Assembly: GCF_002407205.1 (NCBI RefSeq) | Contig: NZ_CP023548.1 | Span: 458,501-522,500, forward strand | Length of the DNA stretch: 64,000 bases | Source of the DNA: Rhodobacter sp. CZR27 | Lineage (GTDB): Bacteria > Pseudomonadota > Alphaproteobacteria > Rhodobacterales > Rhodobacteraceae | Direction of reading: 5' to 3' | In this document: positions 37,551 through 48,278 of the stretch, piece by piece | Numbering within the stretch: position 1 is the first letter of the stretch | Layout: each line of letters starts with the position of its first letter | Translations under genes and position numbers: made by a program | The notes under the pieces: model-generated | Database searches by the model: none | The model's input: the letters and a program-made list of their open reading frames with translations, nothing else | Told to the model about the DNA's origin: nothing

Positions 37551-38399
37551 TCAGTGCGCCATCAGGACCGGCACTTCGGCCAGTTCCAGCATGTCACGGG
37601 TCGCCCCGCCGATGATCGCCTCGCGGAAGCGCGAGTGCCCGTAGGCACCCATCACGAGAAGATCGCCATTCTGGTCGCGCACATGGCGCGCGATCACGTC
37701 CGAGACGCGCGGCAGCGTCTTGGCAAGCACCGAGACCTCGGCGCGCACGCCGTGCCGTACGAGCATCTGGCACAGTGCGCCGCCCGGGTCCGACCGCTCG
37801 GCGCCATGGGCCGAGGGATCGACGATGACGATGTTCACCACCTCGGCCCGCAGCAGGAAGGGCATGGCCTTGCGCACCGCGGTCAGGGCCTCGCGGCTCT
37901 GGTCCCAGGCGATGATGATGCGATTGCCGTAGTGATCGCTGAGGCTCGCGTCGTCGGGAATCACCAGCACGGGCGCCTGACCCTCGAACAGCGCGGCCTC
38001 GACCACGGCCTCGGCCTCGGCGCCGCGGCCCTTGCCGTAGGGGCGCGGCAGCACCACGAGATCGGCGAAGCGCGAGCGCATCGCCACGAGGCCGCTGAGG
38101 CCGCCCATCTGCGCCACCGCCGTCTCGACCGAGCTGCGCAGCGTGACGGGCTGCGCGGCCAGCGCCGCCCGCGCGGCCTTTTCGACGGCCTGCGCCTCCT
38201 GTTCGGCGCGTTCCAGCGCCATCTGCAGCACCACCGCGGTGCCGCCCATGTTGTAGTAGGCCACCTGGGTCCCGTCGATTCCGAGGGCGAGAACGTCAAG
38301 ATGAGCGTCTTCCGCCAGCGCGAGACGCGACGCCACCGAGAGCACGGGTTCCACCCGATCGGGCGAAGTGGCCACGGAAAGCAGGGATTTGTAGGCCAT
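37551..38399 (-). CDS. Tandem universal stress protein
   Basis: The 282-residue protein consists of two UspA domains. The first starts MAYKSLLSVATSPDRVEPVL and the second near NRIIIAWDQSREALTAV. The C-terminal half has GAYGHSRFREAIIGGATRDM, close to the ATP-binding G-x2-G-x9-G(S/T) loop. The role in stress survival is inferred. The gene lies between fnrL and ccoN and is preceded by a perfect FNR box at the correct distance, so it is probably induced at low oxygen. The start has GGAG 8 bases upstream. Confidence 0.88.
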   Translation of the reverse strand: MAYKSLLSVATSPDRVEPVLSVASRLALAEDAHLDVLALGIDGTQVAYYNMGGTAVVLQMALERAEQEAQAVEKAARAALAAQPVTLRSSVETAVAQMGGLSGLVAMRSRFADLVVLPRPYGKGRGAEAEAVVEAALFEGQAPVLVIPDDASLSDHYGNRIIIAWDQSREALTAVRKAMPFLLRAEVVNIVIVDPSAHGAERSDPGGALCQMLVRHGVRAEVSVLAKTLPRVSDVIARHVRDQNGDLLVMGAYGHSRFREAIIGGATRDMLELAEVPVLMAH

Positions 38400-38460
38400 T
38401 TCACAATCTCCAGCCGAAAGCTTCCGACCCGGATGTTGTGATCGAAAGGGGCTTTGTTCC

Positions 38461-38474
38461 TTGATGCTGATCAA
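38461..38474 (-). promoter_or_regulatory. FNR box of the usp gene
   Basis: TTGATGCTGATCAA is a perfect FNR palindrome. On the minus strand a CAACAT element (38433-38438) follows at class II spacing, predicting a start near 38426, 27 bases before the usp ATG. Confidence 0.75.
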
Positions 38475-38492
38475 GTATCAGAGCCGAAACCA

Positions 38493-38506
38493 TTGACATG
38501 GATCAA
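38493..38506 (+). promoter_or_regulatory. FNR box of ccoNOQP
   Basis: TTGACATGGATCAA differs from the TTGAT-N4-ATCAA consensus at one base. It lies 87 bases before the ccoN ATG and 18 bases from the usp box. It is the expected FnrL activation site of the cbb3 operon. The -10 element is not obvious. Confidence 0.78.
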
Positions 38507-38593
38507 GGCAGAATCCGCGACACGCCGCCACACACGGCCTGTCGATTAGCATCGGCCGGGGGAGTCGGCCTAGCGAAGACGAAGGGACGCAAG

Positions 38594-40201
<1,608 letters not shown>

Positions 40202-40215
40202 CGGAGGGGACGACC

Positions 40216-40941
40216 ATGGGTATCCTCGCAAAACACAAGATCCTCGAAACCAACGCCACGCTGCTGCTGATCTTCAGCTTCCTCGTGGTCACCATCGGCG
40301 GCCTGGTGCAGATCGTGCCGCTGTTCTACCTCGAGAACACGATCGAGAAGGTGGAAGGGGTTCGCCCCTACACCCCGCTCGAACTCGCGGGGCGCGACGT
40401 CTACATCCGCGAGGGCTGCTACGTCTGCCACAGCCAGATGGTCCGCCCGATGCGCGACGAGGTGGAGCGCTACGGCCACTACAGCCTGGCGGCCGAGTCG
40501 ATGTACGATCACCCCTTCCAGTGGGGCTCCAAGCGCACCGGCCCGGACCTCGCCCGGGTGGGTGAGCGCTACTCGGACGAGTGGCACGTCGACCACCTGA
40601 CCAACCCGCAGTCGGTGGTGCCGGAATCCATCATGCCGAAATACGGCTTCCTCTCGCATCGCGAGATCGACGGCCGCTACATCCAGGACGTGATGACCGT
40701 CCACCGGACGGTCGGCACGCCCTACACGGACGATATGATGGAAGCCGCGGTGGCCGACTTCAAGGTGCAGGCGGATCCGAACGGGGACAGCGAAGGGCTG
40801 CTCGAGCGCTATGGCAAGGCCGCGGTGCGCAACTTCGACGGCCAGCCGCAGCTGACCGAGATGGACGCGCTGGTCGCCTACCTGCAGGTGCTGGGCACGA
40901 TGGTCGACTTCTCGACCTTCACCCCCGACGCGAGCCGGTAG
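40216..40941 (+). CDS. ccoO: cbb3 oxidase mono-haem cytochrome c subunit
   Basis: CcoO passes electrons from CcoP to CcoN. The 241-residue protein has one N-terminal membrane anchor (about 15-38) and a single c-haem site CYVCH at 68-72, with a distal Met in the family motif [10 protein letters not shown]. The start with GGAGGGG 8 bases upstream is preferred to the longer frame. Confidence 0.96.
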   Translation: MGILAKHKILETNATLLLIFSFLVVTIGGLVQIVPLFYLENTIEKVEGVRPYTPLELAGRDVYIREGCYVCHSQMVRPMRDEVERYGHYSLAAESMYDHPFQWGSKRTGPDLARVGERYSDEWHVDHLTNPQSVVPESIMPKYGFLSHREIDGRYIQDVMTVHRTVGTPYTDDMMEAAVADFKVQADPNGDSEGLLERYGKAAVRNFDGQPQLTEMDALVAYLQVLGTMVDFSTFTPDASR

Positions 40942-40952
40942 GAGGGGCGGGC

Positions 40953-41156
40953 ATGGATACCTACAGCCTGCTGCGCAGCTTCGCCGACAGCTGGATGCTG
41001 CTCGTCCTGACGCTGTTCTTCGTGGGCGTGGTGTTCTGGGCCTGGCGTCCCGGCAGCCGCAAGCATCATGACGAGGCTGCCAACGCGATCTTCCGCCACG
41101 AGACGAAACCCGCCGATGACGACCCCGAGTCGTCGTCCGAGGAGGCGAGGAAATGA
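40953..41156 (+). CDS. ccoQ: cbb3 oxidase small subunit CcoQ
   Basis: CcoQ is a 67-residue single-span membrane protein (about residues 14-31) with a charged C-terminal tail. In Rhodobacter it stabilises the oxidase in the presence of oxygen. GGAGGGG precedes its ATG, and its stop overlaps ccoP (ATGA). Confidence 0.92.
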   Translation: MDTYSLLRSFADSWMLLVLTLFFVGVVFWAWRPGSRKHHDEAANAIFRHETKPADDDPESSSEEARK

Positions 41157-42031
41157 GTGTGAAACCGACGAAACCGAAGTCCGGCGAGCCGCCGACCACC
41201 GGCCATTCCTGGGATGGCATTCAAGAGTACGACAACCCGATGCCGCGCTGGTGGCTGTGGACCTTCTACGCCTGCATCATCTGGGCGGTGGGCTACTCGC
41301 TGCTCTATCCGGCCTGGCCGCTGGTGAAGGCGGCCACTCCGGGCCTGCTCGGGGCCTCGACCCGGCAGGACGTGGAGCAGGAGATCCAGGCCTTTGCCGA
41401 GGCGAACGCGGCCATCCGGCAGAAGCTGGTCGAGACCGACCTGACCGCCATCGCGGCCGATCCCGACCTGCGCCAGTATGCCACCAACGCCGGTGCCGCG
41501 GTGTTCCGCACCAACTGCCAGCAGTGCCACGGGTCGGGTGCTGCGGGCGTGCAGGGGCAGGGCTATCCCAACCTGCTCGACGACGATTGGCTGTGGGGCG
41601 GCGACATCGAGTCGATCCACACCACGATCACGCACGGCATCCGCAACACCACCGACGCCGAGGCGCGCTATTCCGAGATGCCGCGCTTCGGGGCGGACGA
41701 GCTGCTGGACGCCACGCAGATCGGCCAGGTGGTCGAGCATGTGCTGGCGCTGTCCGGGCAGGACCATGACGCGGCGCTCGCCGCCGAAGGCGCCACGGTC
41801 TTCGCCGACAACTGCGCCGCCTGCCACGGCGAGGACGGCGCGGGCAGCCGCGATGTGGGCGCCCCGAACCTGACCGACGCGATCTGGCTTTACGGCGGCG
41901 ACCGCGACAAGCTGACCGAGACGGTGACCTATGCCCGGTTCGGCGTCATGCCGAACTGGAACGCCCGCCTCTCCGAAGCCGACATCCGCGCGGCGGCCGT
42001 CTATGTCCACGGCCTTGGCGGCGGCGAATAA
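41153..42031 (+). CDS. ccoP: cbb3 oxidase di-haem cytochrome c subunit
   Basis: CcoP is the electron entry subunit. The 292-residue protein has one membrane segment (about 35-55) and two c-haem sites, CQQCH at 122-126 and CAACH at 221-225. Distal Met ligands are in the EMPRFG and GVMPNW segments. It is the last structural gene of the oxidase operon. Confidence 0.96.
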   Translation: MSVKPTKPKSGEPPTTGHSWDGIQEYDNPMPRWWLWTFYACIIWAVGYSLLYPAWPLVKAATPGLLGASTRQDVEQEIQAFAEANAAIRQKLVETDLTAIAADPDLRQYATNAGAAVFRTNCQQCHGSGAAGVQGQGYPNLLDDDWLWGGDIESIHTTITHGIRNTTDAEARYSEMPRFGADELLDATQIGQVVEHVLALSGQDHDAALAAEGATVFADNCAACHGEDGAGSRDVGAPNLTDAIWLYGGDRDKLTETVTYARFGVMPNWNARLSEADIRAAAVYVHGLGGGE

Positions 42032-42040
42032 GTGCTGAAC

Positions 42041-42066
42041 GGCCCGCGGGGGCAGCCCCGCGGGCC
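42041..42066. terminator. Hairpin after ccoP
   Basis: An 11-base-pair stem, GGCCCGCGGGG with its complement, closes a 4-base loop 9 bases after the ccoP stop. There is no T-run, so it may only partly stop transcription or protect the 3' end. Confidence 0.5.
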
Positions 42067-42186
42067 GGCGCCTTCTCCTCACCCATGTTCAGGTGTTCCG
42101 AGTGCGAGGGGTCGGCGCCTTCCTGTCCCGACGACAGGCGCAGATGGTCCTTGCTGCCGTGAATGATGTATCACGGATGCGTAATT

Positions 42187-42200
42187 TTGATGGATGTCAA
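42187..42200 (+). promoter_or_regulatory. FNR box of rdxBHIS
   Basis: TTGATGGATGTCAA matches the FNR consensus with one change in the right half. GATAGC (42222-42227) follows at about the class II distance, predicting a start near 42234. Confidence 0.72.
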
Positions 42201-42258
42201 GTTGCGCGGGCCGACCGGTCTGATAGCACCCGGAACATCAAAGCAGCCGGAGTCCGCC

Positions 42259-43692
42259 GTGACCAGCCCCGATACCGAAACGACCAGCCTCTATGCCAAG
42301 CGGGAACCCATCTTCCCCAAGCGGGTGAGCGGCAAGTTCCGCGCCCTGAAGTGGTGGATCATGGGGGTGACGCTGGGCATCTACTACCTCGCGCCGTGGA
42401 TCCGCTGGGACCGCGGGCCGAACCTGCCCGATCAGGCGATCCTCGTCGACATCGCGAACCGGCGCTTCTTCTTCTTCATGATCGAGATCTGGCCGCACGA
42501 ATTCTACTTCGTGGCGGGCCTGCTGATCATGGCGGGGCTTGGCCTCTTCCTGTTCACGGCGGCCGCCGGGCGGGTCTGGTGCGGTTATGCCTGCCCGCAG
42601 ACCGTGTGGACCGACCTCTACATCCTCGTGGAACGCTGGATCGAGGGTGACCGCAACGCCCGCATCCGCCTGCTGCGGCAGGAGTGGAACGCCGAGAAGA
42701 TCCGCAAGCGGCTGTCCAAATGGACGCTGTGGCTGCTGATCGGCCTCGCGACCGGCGGGGCCTGGGTGTTCTACTTCACCGACGCGCCGACGCTGCTGGT
42801 CGATCTCTTCACCGGCAACGCCCACCCCGTGGCCTACATCACCGTGGCGACGCTGACGGCCACGACCTTCGCCTTCGGCGGCTTCGCGCGCGAGCAGATC
42901 TGCATCTACGCCTGCCCCTGGCCGCGCATCCAGGCCGCGATGATGGACGAGGAGACCATCACCGTCGCCTACCGCGAATGGCGGGGCGAGCCGCGCGGCA
43001 AGCTGAAGAAGGGCGAGCCGATCGACCCCGCGCAGGGTGACTGCATCGACTGCATGGCCTGCGTGAACGTCTGCCCGATGGGCATCGACATCCGCGACGG
43101 CCAGCAACTCGCCTGCATCACCTGCGCGCTCTGCATCGACGCCTGCGACGAGGTGATGGACAAGATCGGCAAGCCGCCGAGCCTCATCGGCTACCTCGCC
43201 CTGACGGACGAGCGGGCCGAGCGCGAGGGGCAGAAACCGCGCTCCGCCTGGCGCCATGTGTTCCGCGTGCGGACGCTGATCTACACCGCGCTCTGGTCGG
43301 GGATCGGCGTGGCGCTGGTGGTCGCGCTCTTCCTGCGCTCGCCCATCGACATCAACGTGACGCCGCTGCGCAACCCGACCTATGTCACGCTCTCGGACGG
43401 TTCGATCCGCAACACCTATGACCTGCGCCTGCGCAACAAGCAGGGCGACGACCGCAAGTATCAGATCTCGCTGACCAGCGAGGCCGACCTGTCGCTTTCG
43501 CTGGAGGGGGCAGAGGGGTCCGTGGTAACCGTTCCTGCCAACGAGACCATGACGCAGCGCGTATATGTCATCGCGGACAAGTCCAGCGCCGCGGCAGACG
43601 CCGAGCGGACAGATCTCCGGCTCTGGGTCGAGGACCTGACGGCAAGCGAGCGCGTGCACCACGACACGATCTTCAACGGAAGGGGCAACTGA
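42259..43692 (+). CDS. rdxB: cbb3 oxidase maturation ferredoxin-like protein RdxB/CcoG
   Basis: RdxB (CcoG, FixG) is a membrane protein with two 4Fe-4S clusters, thought to reduce copper for cbb3 assembly. From the GTG at 42259 it is 477 residues, with five or so membrane segments, Cys108 and Cys112 in CGYACPQTVW, and cluster motifs at Cys262/265/268/272 and 286/289/292/296. A C-terminal FixG immunoglobulin-like domain follows. I chose this GTG because GGAG lies 6 bases upstream and the FNR promoter would start near 42234. Longer frames would begin upstream of that start. Confidence 0.9.
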   Translation: MTSPDTETTSLYAKREPIFPKRVSGKFRALKWWIMGVTLGIYYLAPWIRWDRGPNLPDQAILVDIANRRFFFFMIEIWPHEFYFVAGLLIMAGLGLFLFTAAAGRVWCGYACPQTVWTDLYILVERWIEGDRNARIRLLRQEWNAEKIRKRLSKWTLWLLIGLATGGAWVFYFTDAPTLLVDLFTGNAHPVAYITVATLTATTFAFGGFAREQICIYACPWPRIQAAMMDEETITVAYREWRGEPRGKLKKGEPIDPAQGDCIDCMACVNVCPMGIDIRDGQQLACITCALCIDACDEVMDKIGKPPSLIGYLALTDERAEREGQKPRSAWRHVFRVRTLIYTALWSGIGVALVVALFLRSPIDINVTPLRNPTYVTLSDGSIRNTYDLRLRNKQGDDRKYQISLTSEADLSLSLEGAEGSVVTVPANETMTQRVYVIADKSSAAADAERTDLRLWVEDLTASERVHHDTIFNGRGN

Positions 43693-43693
43693 C

Positions 43694-44152
43694 ATGGCCG
43701 AACTGACCGGGCGCAAGGTTCTGGCGATCACCGTGGGCGCCTTCGCAGTGATCATCGCCGTGAACGTCGTGATGGCGGTCAAGGCGGTCTCGACTTTCCC
43801 CGGTCTCGAGGTCGCGAACTCCTATGTCGCGAGCCAGACCTTCGATGCCGAGCGCACGGCGCAGCAGGCGCTCGGCTGGAGGCTGGAGGCGGATTATGAC
43901 CCGGAAGCGCAGGAACTGATCCTGCGCTTTGCCGATGCCGAGGGGCGCCCGGCCGCGGTCCAGACGCTCGACGTGCTGGTGGGACGCACCACCGAATCGC
44001 GCGAGGATCGCCGGCCGGACTTCGTGCTGCGCTCCGGCGCCTTCCGGGCGCCGGTCGCCCTCGGGCATGGCAAGTGGATGCTGCAGATCGAGGCGACCTC
44101 CGCCGCCGGCACGCCGTTCCGCCAGCGCCTCGACCTTTTCGTGCAGGGCTGA
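43694..44152 (+). CDS. rdxH: cbb3 oxidase maturation protein RdxH/CcoH
   Basis: The 152-residue FixH-family protein has one N-terminal membrane segment (about 9-30) and a periplasmic beta domain starting MAVKAVSTFPGLEVANSYV, the family hallmark. It helps assemble or stabilise cbb3 oxidase. It lies 1 base after rdxB and 3 bases before rdxI. Confidence 0.92.
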   Translation: MAELTGRKVLAITVGAFAVIIAVNVVMAVKAVSTFPGLEVANSYVASQTFDAERTAQQALGWRLEADYDPEAQELILRFADAEGRPAAVQTLDVLVGRTTESREDRRPDFVLRSGAFRAPVALGHGKWMLQIEATSAAGTPFRQRLDLFVQG

Positions 44153-44155
44153 GCA

Positions 44156-46369
44156 ATGACCGTCGCGGAGCGCCTCGACCTTCCCCCGGCTGACGTGCCC
44201 GCTTCGGCCTCGGCCTGTCCCGCCTGTGTCGCGGCGCCCTCGGCCGAAAGGCTTGCCGCGATGGCTGCCCCGGCCTCGGGTCGGCTGGTCCTGTCGCTGC
44301 CGACGGCGCATTGTGCCGCCTGCATGACGACCGTCGAGGGCGGGCTCGAGGCGCTGCCGGGCGTGCGCTCGGCGCGGGTGAACCTGACCCTGCGCCGGGT
44401 CTCGGTCGATGCCGAGCCCGACGTGACTGCCGCCGACCTGATCGAGGTGCTGGCCGGGCTCGGCTACGAGGCGCACGAGCTGGACGCCGGCCTCCTGTCG
44501 GCCACCGAGACCGACCGTCAGGGCCGCGACCTGCTGATGCGCCTCGGTGTCGCCGGCTTCTCGATGATGAACGTGATGCTCTTGTCGGTCGCGGTCTGGT
44601 CGGGGGCCGAGAACGCCACGCGCGACCTGTTCCACTGGATCTCGGCCGCCATCGCGCTGCCCACCGTGGTCTTTGCCGGGCAGCCCTTCTTCCGCAGCGC
44701 CTGGGCCGCGCTGCGCGTCGGGCGGCTGGGCATGGACGTGCCGATCTCGCTCGCCATCATCCTCGCCTCGTCGATCTCGCTGTTCGAGACCTTCCACTCC
44801 GGCCATCACGCCTATTTCGACGCGGCGGTGATGCTGACCTTCTTCCTGCTCGCCGGGCGCTATCTCGACCACCGCACCCGCGCCGTCGCCCGCTCGGCCG
44901 CCGAGGAGCTGGCCGCACTCGAGGTGCCGCGCGCCATCGTGCTGCGCGACGGGGCCGAGGTCACGGTGCCGATCGCCGAGCTTGCAGCGGGAGAGTTGGT
45001 CCGTGTCCGTCCTGGCGGGCGGATGCCGGTCGATGGCGTGGTGACCGAGGGCTTTTCCGAACTCGACCGCTCGCTTCTGACCGGCGAGAGCCTGCCGCTG
45101 CAGGCGGCTCCCGAGATGGTGGTTTCGGCGGGCGAGGTGAACCTGACCGGCCCGCTGACCGTCCGCGTCACGGCGGCGGGACGCGACTCGTCGCTGCACC
45201 GGATGGCCGATCTGGTGGCGGTCGCGGAGAGTGCCAAGACCCGCTACACCTCGCTGGCCGAGCGCGCCTCGCGGCTCTATTCCCCGCTTGTGCATCTTCT
45301 GTCCTTCTCCGCCTTCGGGGTCTGGATGTGGATCACCAACGGCGACATCCGAACCTCGATCAACATCTCGGCCGCCGTCCTCATCATCACCTGCCCCTGC
45401 GCGCTGGGGCTTGCCGTGCCGGCGGTCGTGACCGCGGCGAGCGGCCGGCTGTTCCGCATGGGGCTGCTGATCAAGCACGGCACGGCGCTCGAGCGGCTGG
45501 CCGAGGTCGATACGTTGGTGTTCGACAAGACCGGCACGCTGACGATGGGGACGCCCGAGCCGACCAACATCGCCTCGCATCCGCGCGCCGATCTCGAGGT
45601 GGCCGCCGCGCTGGCCGGGGCCTCATCCCATCCGCTGGCGCAGGCGCTTTCGGCCGCGGCCAGGGCGGCCGGCATCCATCCTGCGGCCGTCACCGATCTG
45701 CGCGAGGTGCCCGGCTTTGGTGTCGAGGGGCAATTCCACGGCCGCACGGTGCGGCTTGGCCGGGCCGAATGGGTCGGGGCGGAGCCGGTTTCGGTGACGG
45801 CGACCTACCTCACGGCCGGGGCCGGGACCCGCGCCTTCACCTTCACCGACCGCCTGCGTCCCGGCGCGGAACAGGCGGTGCGGGCGCTGTCTGCCCAGGG
45901 CAAGCGGCTTCTGCTGCTGTCGGGTGATACCGAGGCCGCGGTGGCCGGCCTCGCTGGCCGGCTCGGCATCGCGGAATGGCAGTCGGGCGCGCTGCCCGAG
46001 GCGAAGGCCGCCCGGGTTTCGGCGCTGACGGCCGAGGGGCGGCGCGTGCTGATGGTGGGCGACGGGCTGAACGACACGGCGGCGCTGGCGGCAGCGCATG
46101 TGTCGATCTCGCCGGCCTCGGCGCTTGATGCGGCACGTGTGGCCTCGGACATCGTGCTGCTGGGTCAGGACATGTCACCCATTGCCGATGCGCTGCGGAT
46201 CTCGGTCAAGGCCACGCGCCGGATCAAGGAGAACTTCGCGATCTCGGCGGGCTACAACGTGGTGGCGGTGCCGCTGGCGCTGGTGGGGCTCGCCACGCCG
46301 CTGGCCGCGGCGCTGGCCATGTCGCTGTCCTCGATCAGCGTCTCGCTGAATGCGCTCAGGGTGAAGTGA
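44156..46369 (+). CDS. rdxI: Copper-translocating P-type ATPase RdxI/CcoI
   Basis: RdxI (FixI, CopA2-like) exports copper for insertion in the oxidase. The 737-residue protein has a Cys pair CPAC (21-24) and a heavy-metal domain with CAAC (53-56), eight membrane segments, the metal-path motif TCPCALG, the phosphorylation site DKTGTLTMG, and the GDGLNDTAAL hinge. Its stop overlaps the ATG of rdxS (TGATG). Confidence 0.95.
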   Translation: MTVAERLDLPPADVPASASACPACVAAPSAERLAAMAAPASGRLVLSLPTAHCAACMTTVEGGLEALPGVRSARVNLTLRRVSVDAEPDVTAADLIEVLAGLGYEAHELDAGLLSATETDRQGRDLLMRLGVAGFSMMNVMLLSVAVWSGAENATRDLFHWISAAIALPTVVFAGQPFFRSAWAALRVGRLGMDVPISLAIILASSISLFETFHSGHHAYFDAAVMLTFFLLAGRYLDHRTRAVARSAAEELAALEVPRAIVLRDGAEVTVPIAELAAGELVRVRPGGRMPVDGVVTEGFSELDRSLLTGESLPLQAAPEMVVSAGEVNLTGPLTVRVTAAGRDSSLHRMADLVAVAESAKTRYTSLAERASRLYSPLVHLLSFSAFGVWMWITNGDIRTSINISAAVLIITCPCALGLAVPAVVTAASGRLFRMGLLIKHGTALERLAEVDTLVFDKTGTLTMGTPEPTNIASHPRADLEVAAALAGASSHPLAQALSAAARAAGIHPAAVTDLREVPGFGVEGQFHGRTVRLGRAEWVGAEPVSVTATYLTAGAGTRAFTFTDRLRPGAEQAVRALSAQGKRLLLLSGDTEAAVAGLAGRLGIAEWQSGALPEAKAARVSALTAEGRRVLMVGDGLNDTAALAAAHVSISPASALDAARVASDIVLLGQDMSPIADALRISVKATRRIKENFAISAGYNVVAVPLALVGLATPLAAALAMSLSSISVSLNALRVK

Positions 46370-46527
46370 TGGATATCCTGGCCTACCTGATCCCGGTCTC
46401 GCTTTTCCTGGGCGGTCTTGGCCTTGCCGCCTTCTTCTGGTCGCTCAAGGCGCGGCAGTATGACGATCCCGAGGGCGATGCGAACCGCATCCTGAAGACG
46501 GATTACGACGACCATCCCCGCCCCTGA
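46369..46527 (+). CDS. rdxS: cbb3 oxidase maturation protein RdxS/CcoS
   Basis: The 52-residue single-span protein starts MDILAYLIPVSLFLGGLGL and contains FFWSLKARQYDDPEGDANRI, the hallmark of CcoS, needed for cofactor insertion in CcoN. It shares one base with the rdxI stop and ends the rdxBHIS operon. Confidence 0.92.
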   Translation: MDILAYLIPVSLFLGGLGLAAFFWSLKARQYDDPEGDANRILKTDYDDHPRP

Positions 46528-46536
46528 GCCCGGAAG

Positions 46537-46564
46537 GCCCGCCCTCGACCGACGGCGGGCTTCT
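46537..46564 (+). terminator. Terminator of rdxBHIS
   Basis: GCCCGCC pairs with GGCGGGC across a 10-base loop and is followed by TTCT, 9 bases after the rdxS stop. Confidence 0.65.
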
Positions 46565-46610
46565 GGCATTGAAGGGGCGGTCGTCGGCTCCATTCCTGCA
46601 CCGGACATGG

Positions 46611-46641
46611 GAAAGGCCCGCGCCTGTGGGCTGCGGGCCTT
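46611..46641 (-). terminator. Terminator of the D,D-carboxypeptidase gene
   Basis: On the minus strand AAGGCCCGC and GCGGGCCTT pair across an 11-base loop, the second arm running into TTTCCC. It is 28 bases beyond the gene's stop. Confidence 0.65.
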
Positions 46642-46669
46642 GCTGCGGAATCGTTTCAGCTCGTGAGGG

Positions 46670-48094
46670 TCACGGGCCGATGGCGAAGCACTGGATGGCG
46701 CGGGCCTGCAGGCGGCGGCAGGCCAGATCCGCCTCTTCCTGGGTCAGGCCCATGAAATTCGCGTCATAGCCGCCCGAGCGTTCCATGATCTTGCGCAGCC
46801 CGTCGTTCAGCGTGCCGCTTTCGGCCAGCGCGATCCGCATGAGCTGGCGCTCGGCCGCGCTGCGCGACGGGAAGCGGCCCACGTTCACGCCCCAGTGCCG
46901 CCCGCCCGAGGTCGACATCCGCGTGATCACCTCGGGCGAGGTGGGCACCGGCGAGGGAGAGGCGGCCGCCAGCCGCATCGCCGGACGCTCGCGCGGCGCG
47001 AGGCCCGAGTCCGAGCCTTCGCCTTCCAGCGCGACCGCCTGCGCCACCTGCATCGCGACGTCGTCCTGCAGGGAGGCCGCCAGCGCCGATTCGATTCCGC
47101 CCTGCATCGTGTCCACCTTGGCGGCGGCCGCGATGGCCGCGCTGGAGCCCGGACGGGCGAGGGGACGCGGCGAGCGGGTCAGCACGGTCTGGAGCGGCTG
47201 CTCCACCGCGACCGCCTGCGCCGAGGCCACGGCGACCGCGTTCATGTCGATGGGCTCGGGCCGGCGGACTTTCGCGCCGGTCGGCGCCTCGCGGAAGCCG
47301 AGGTCGAGCAGCTCGGCCATCTTGGCGTTGCGGTGCGCGGTGCTCTTGCCGCCGAAGACGGTGGCGATGATGCGCTTGTTGCCGCGCTGCGCCGAGGCGG
47401 TCAGGTTGTAGCCGGCGGGCGAGGTGTAGCCGGTCTTGATCCCGTCCGCACCCTTGTAGGCGTCAAGGAAGCGCGTGTTGGTGTTCGACACGGTCGCGAC
47501 GCCCGCATCGGCGGTGCGGCGCGAGAAGATGTTGTAGTATTGCGGGAAATCGAAGAACAGCCGCCGGCCCAGCAGGTTCATGTCGCGCGCGGTGGACAGG
47601 TGGCCCTCGGCGGTCAGCCCGTTGCAGTTCCGGAAGGTCGAGCCCTTCATCCCGATGGCCTTCGCCGTGCGGTTCATCCGCTCGGCAAAGGCTGCCTCCG
47701 ACCCGCCGACGGCCTCGCAGATCGCGGTGGCGGCGTCGTTGGCCGATTTCACGGCGGCGGCCCGGATCAGGTAGCGCAGGGCGATGCGCTGGCCCGCCCG
47801 CAGGCCGAGCTTGGAGGGGGGCTCGGCCGCCGCGTTCTTGGTGACCGTCACCATGCTGTCGAGCGAGATCTCGCCCCGCTGGATCGCCTGGAAGGTGATG
47901 TAGAGCGTCATCATCTTGGTGAGCGACGCCGGATGGAGACGCGTCGAGGCGTTGGTCTCGTAGAGGGTCTCGCCCGTTCGGGCGTCCATCACGATGGCCG
48001 CATAGGGTGCGGCGAGGGCGGATTGCGCCGCCAGAACCCCAGCCGCGGCCACGAATAGCATTTTGCGGACGTACTGCCCCAGATGCGATGTCAC
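46670..48094 (-). CDS. D-alanyl-D-alanine carboxypeptidase with SPOR-like tail
   Basis: The 474-residue protein has a signal peptide (about 1-29) and a DacA/DacC-type penicillin-binding domain with S57-L-T-K60, S117-A-N and K220-T-G. A Pro/Ala-rich linker leads to a C-terminal region from HWGVNVGRF that looks like a SPOR domain, which would bind septal peptidoglycan. It would trim D-Ala from pentapeptides in the periplasm. A promoter region of 184 bases lies between it and the HAD gene. Confidence 0.9.
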   Translation of the reverse strand: MTSHLGQYVRKMLFVAAAGVLAAQSALAAPYAAIVMDARTGETLYETNASTRLHPASLTKMMTLYITFQAIQRGEISLDSMVTVTKNAAAEPPSKLGLRAGQRIALRYLIRAAAVKSANDAATAICEAVGGSEAAFAERMNRTAKAIGMKGSTFRNCNGLTAEGHLSTARDMNLLGRRLFFDFPQYYNIFSRRTADAGVATVSNTNTRFLDAYKGADGIKTGYTSPAGYNLTASAQRGNKRIIATVFGGKSTAHRNAKMAELLDLGFREAPTGAKVRRPEPIDMNAVAVASAQAVAVEQPLQTVLTRSPRPLARPGSSAAIAAAAKVDTMQGGIESALAASLQDDVAMQVAQAVALEGEGSDSGLAPRERPAMRLAAASPSPVPTSPEVITRMSTSGGRHWGVNVGRFPSRSAAERQLMRIALAESGTLNDGLRKIMERSGGYDANFMGLTQEEADLACRRLQARAIQCFAIGP

Positions 48095-48195
48095 GTCGCC
48101 TGTCCTTCTGCCTGCCTCGTTTCCGCCGGTTCTTTTTTGATCGTCCGGGGAGATTGTTGATTTGCCGCCGACGCTAGCACAGGCGTCGATTCAGG

Positions 48196-48221
48196 AAAAC
48201 CCCTGAGTTTCAAGGGGTTTT
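48196..48221 (-). terminator. Terminator after the HAD hydrolase gene
   Basis: AAAACCCCT and AGGGGTTTT form a symmetrical 9-base-pair stem with an 8-base loop. On the minus strand the final TTTT ends the stem. It is 58 bases after the HAD stop. Confidence 0.68.
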
Positions 48222-48278
48222 CACGGGCTGTTCATCGGCTGTGGCAGATCTGGGGCAGCCGGGGCCAAGAACCTCAAG

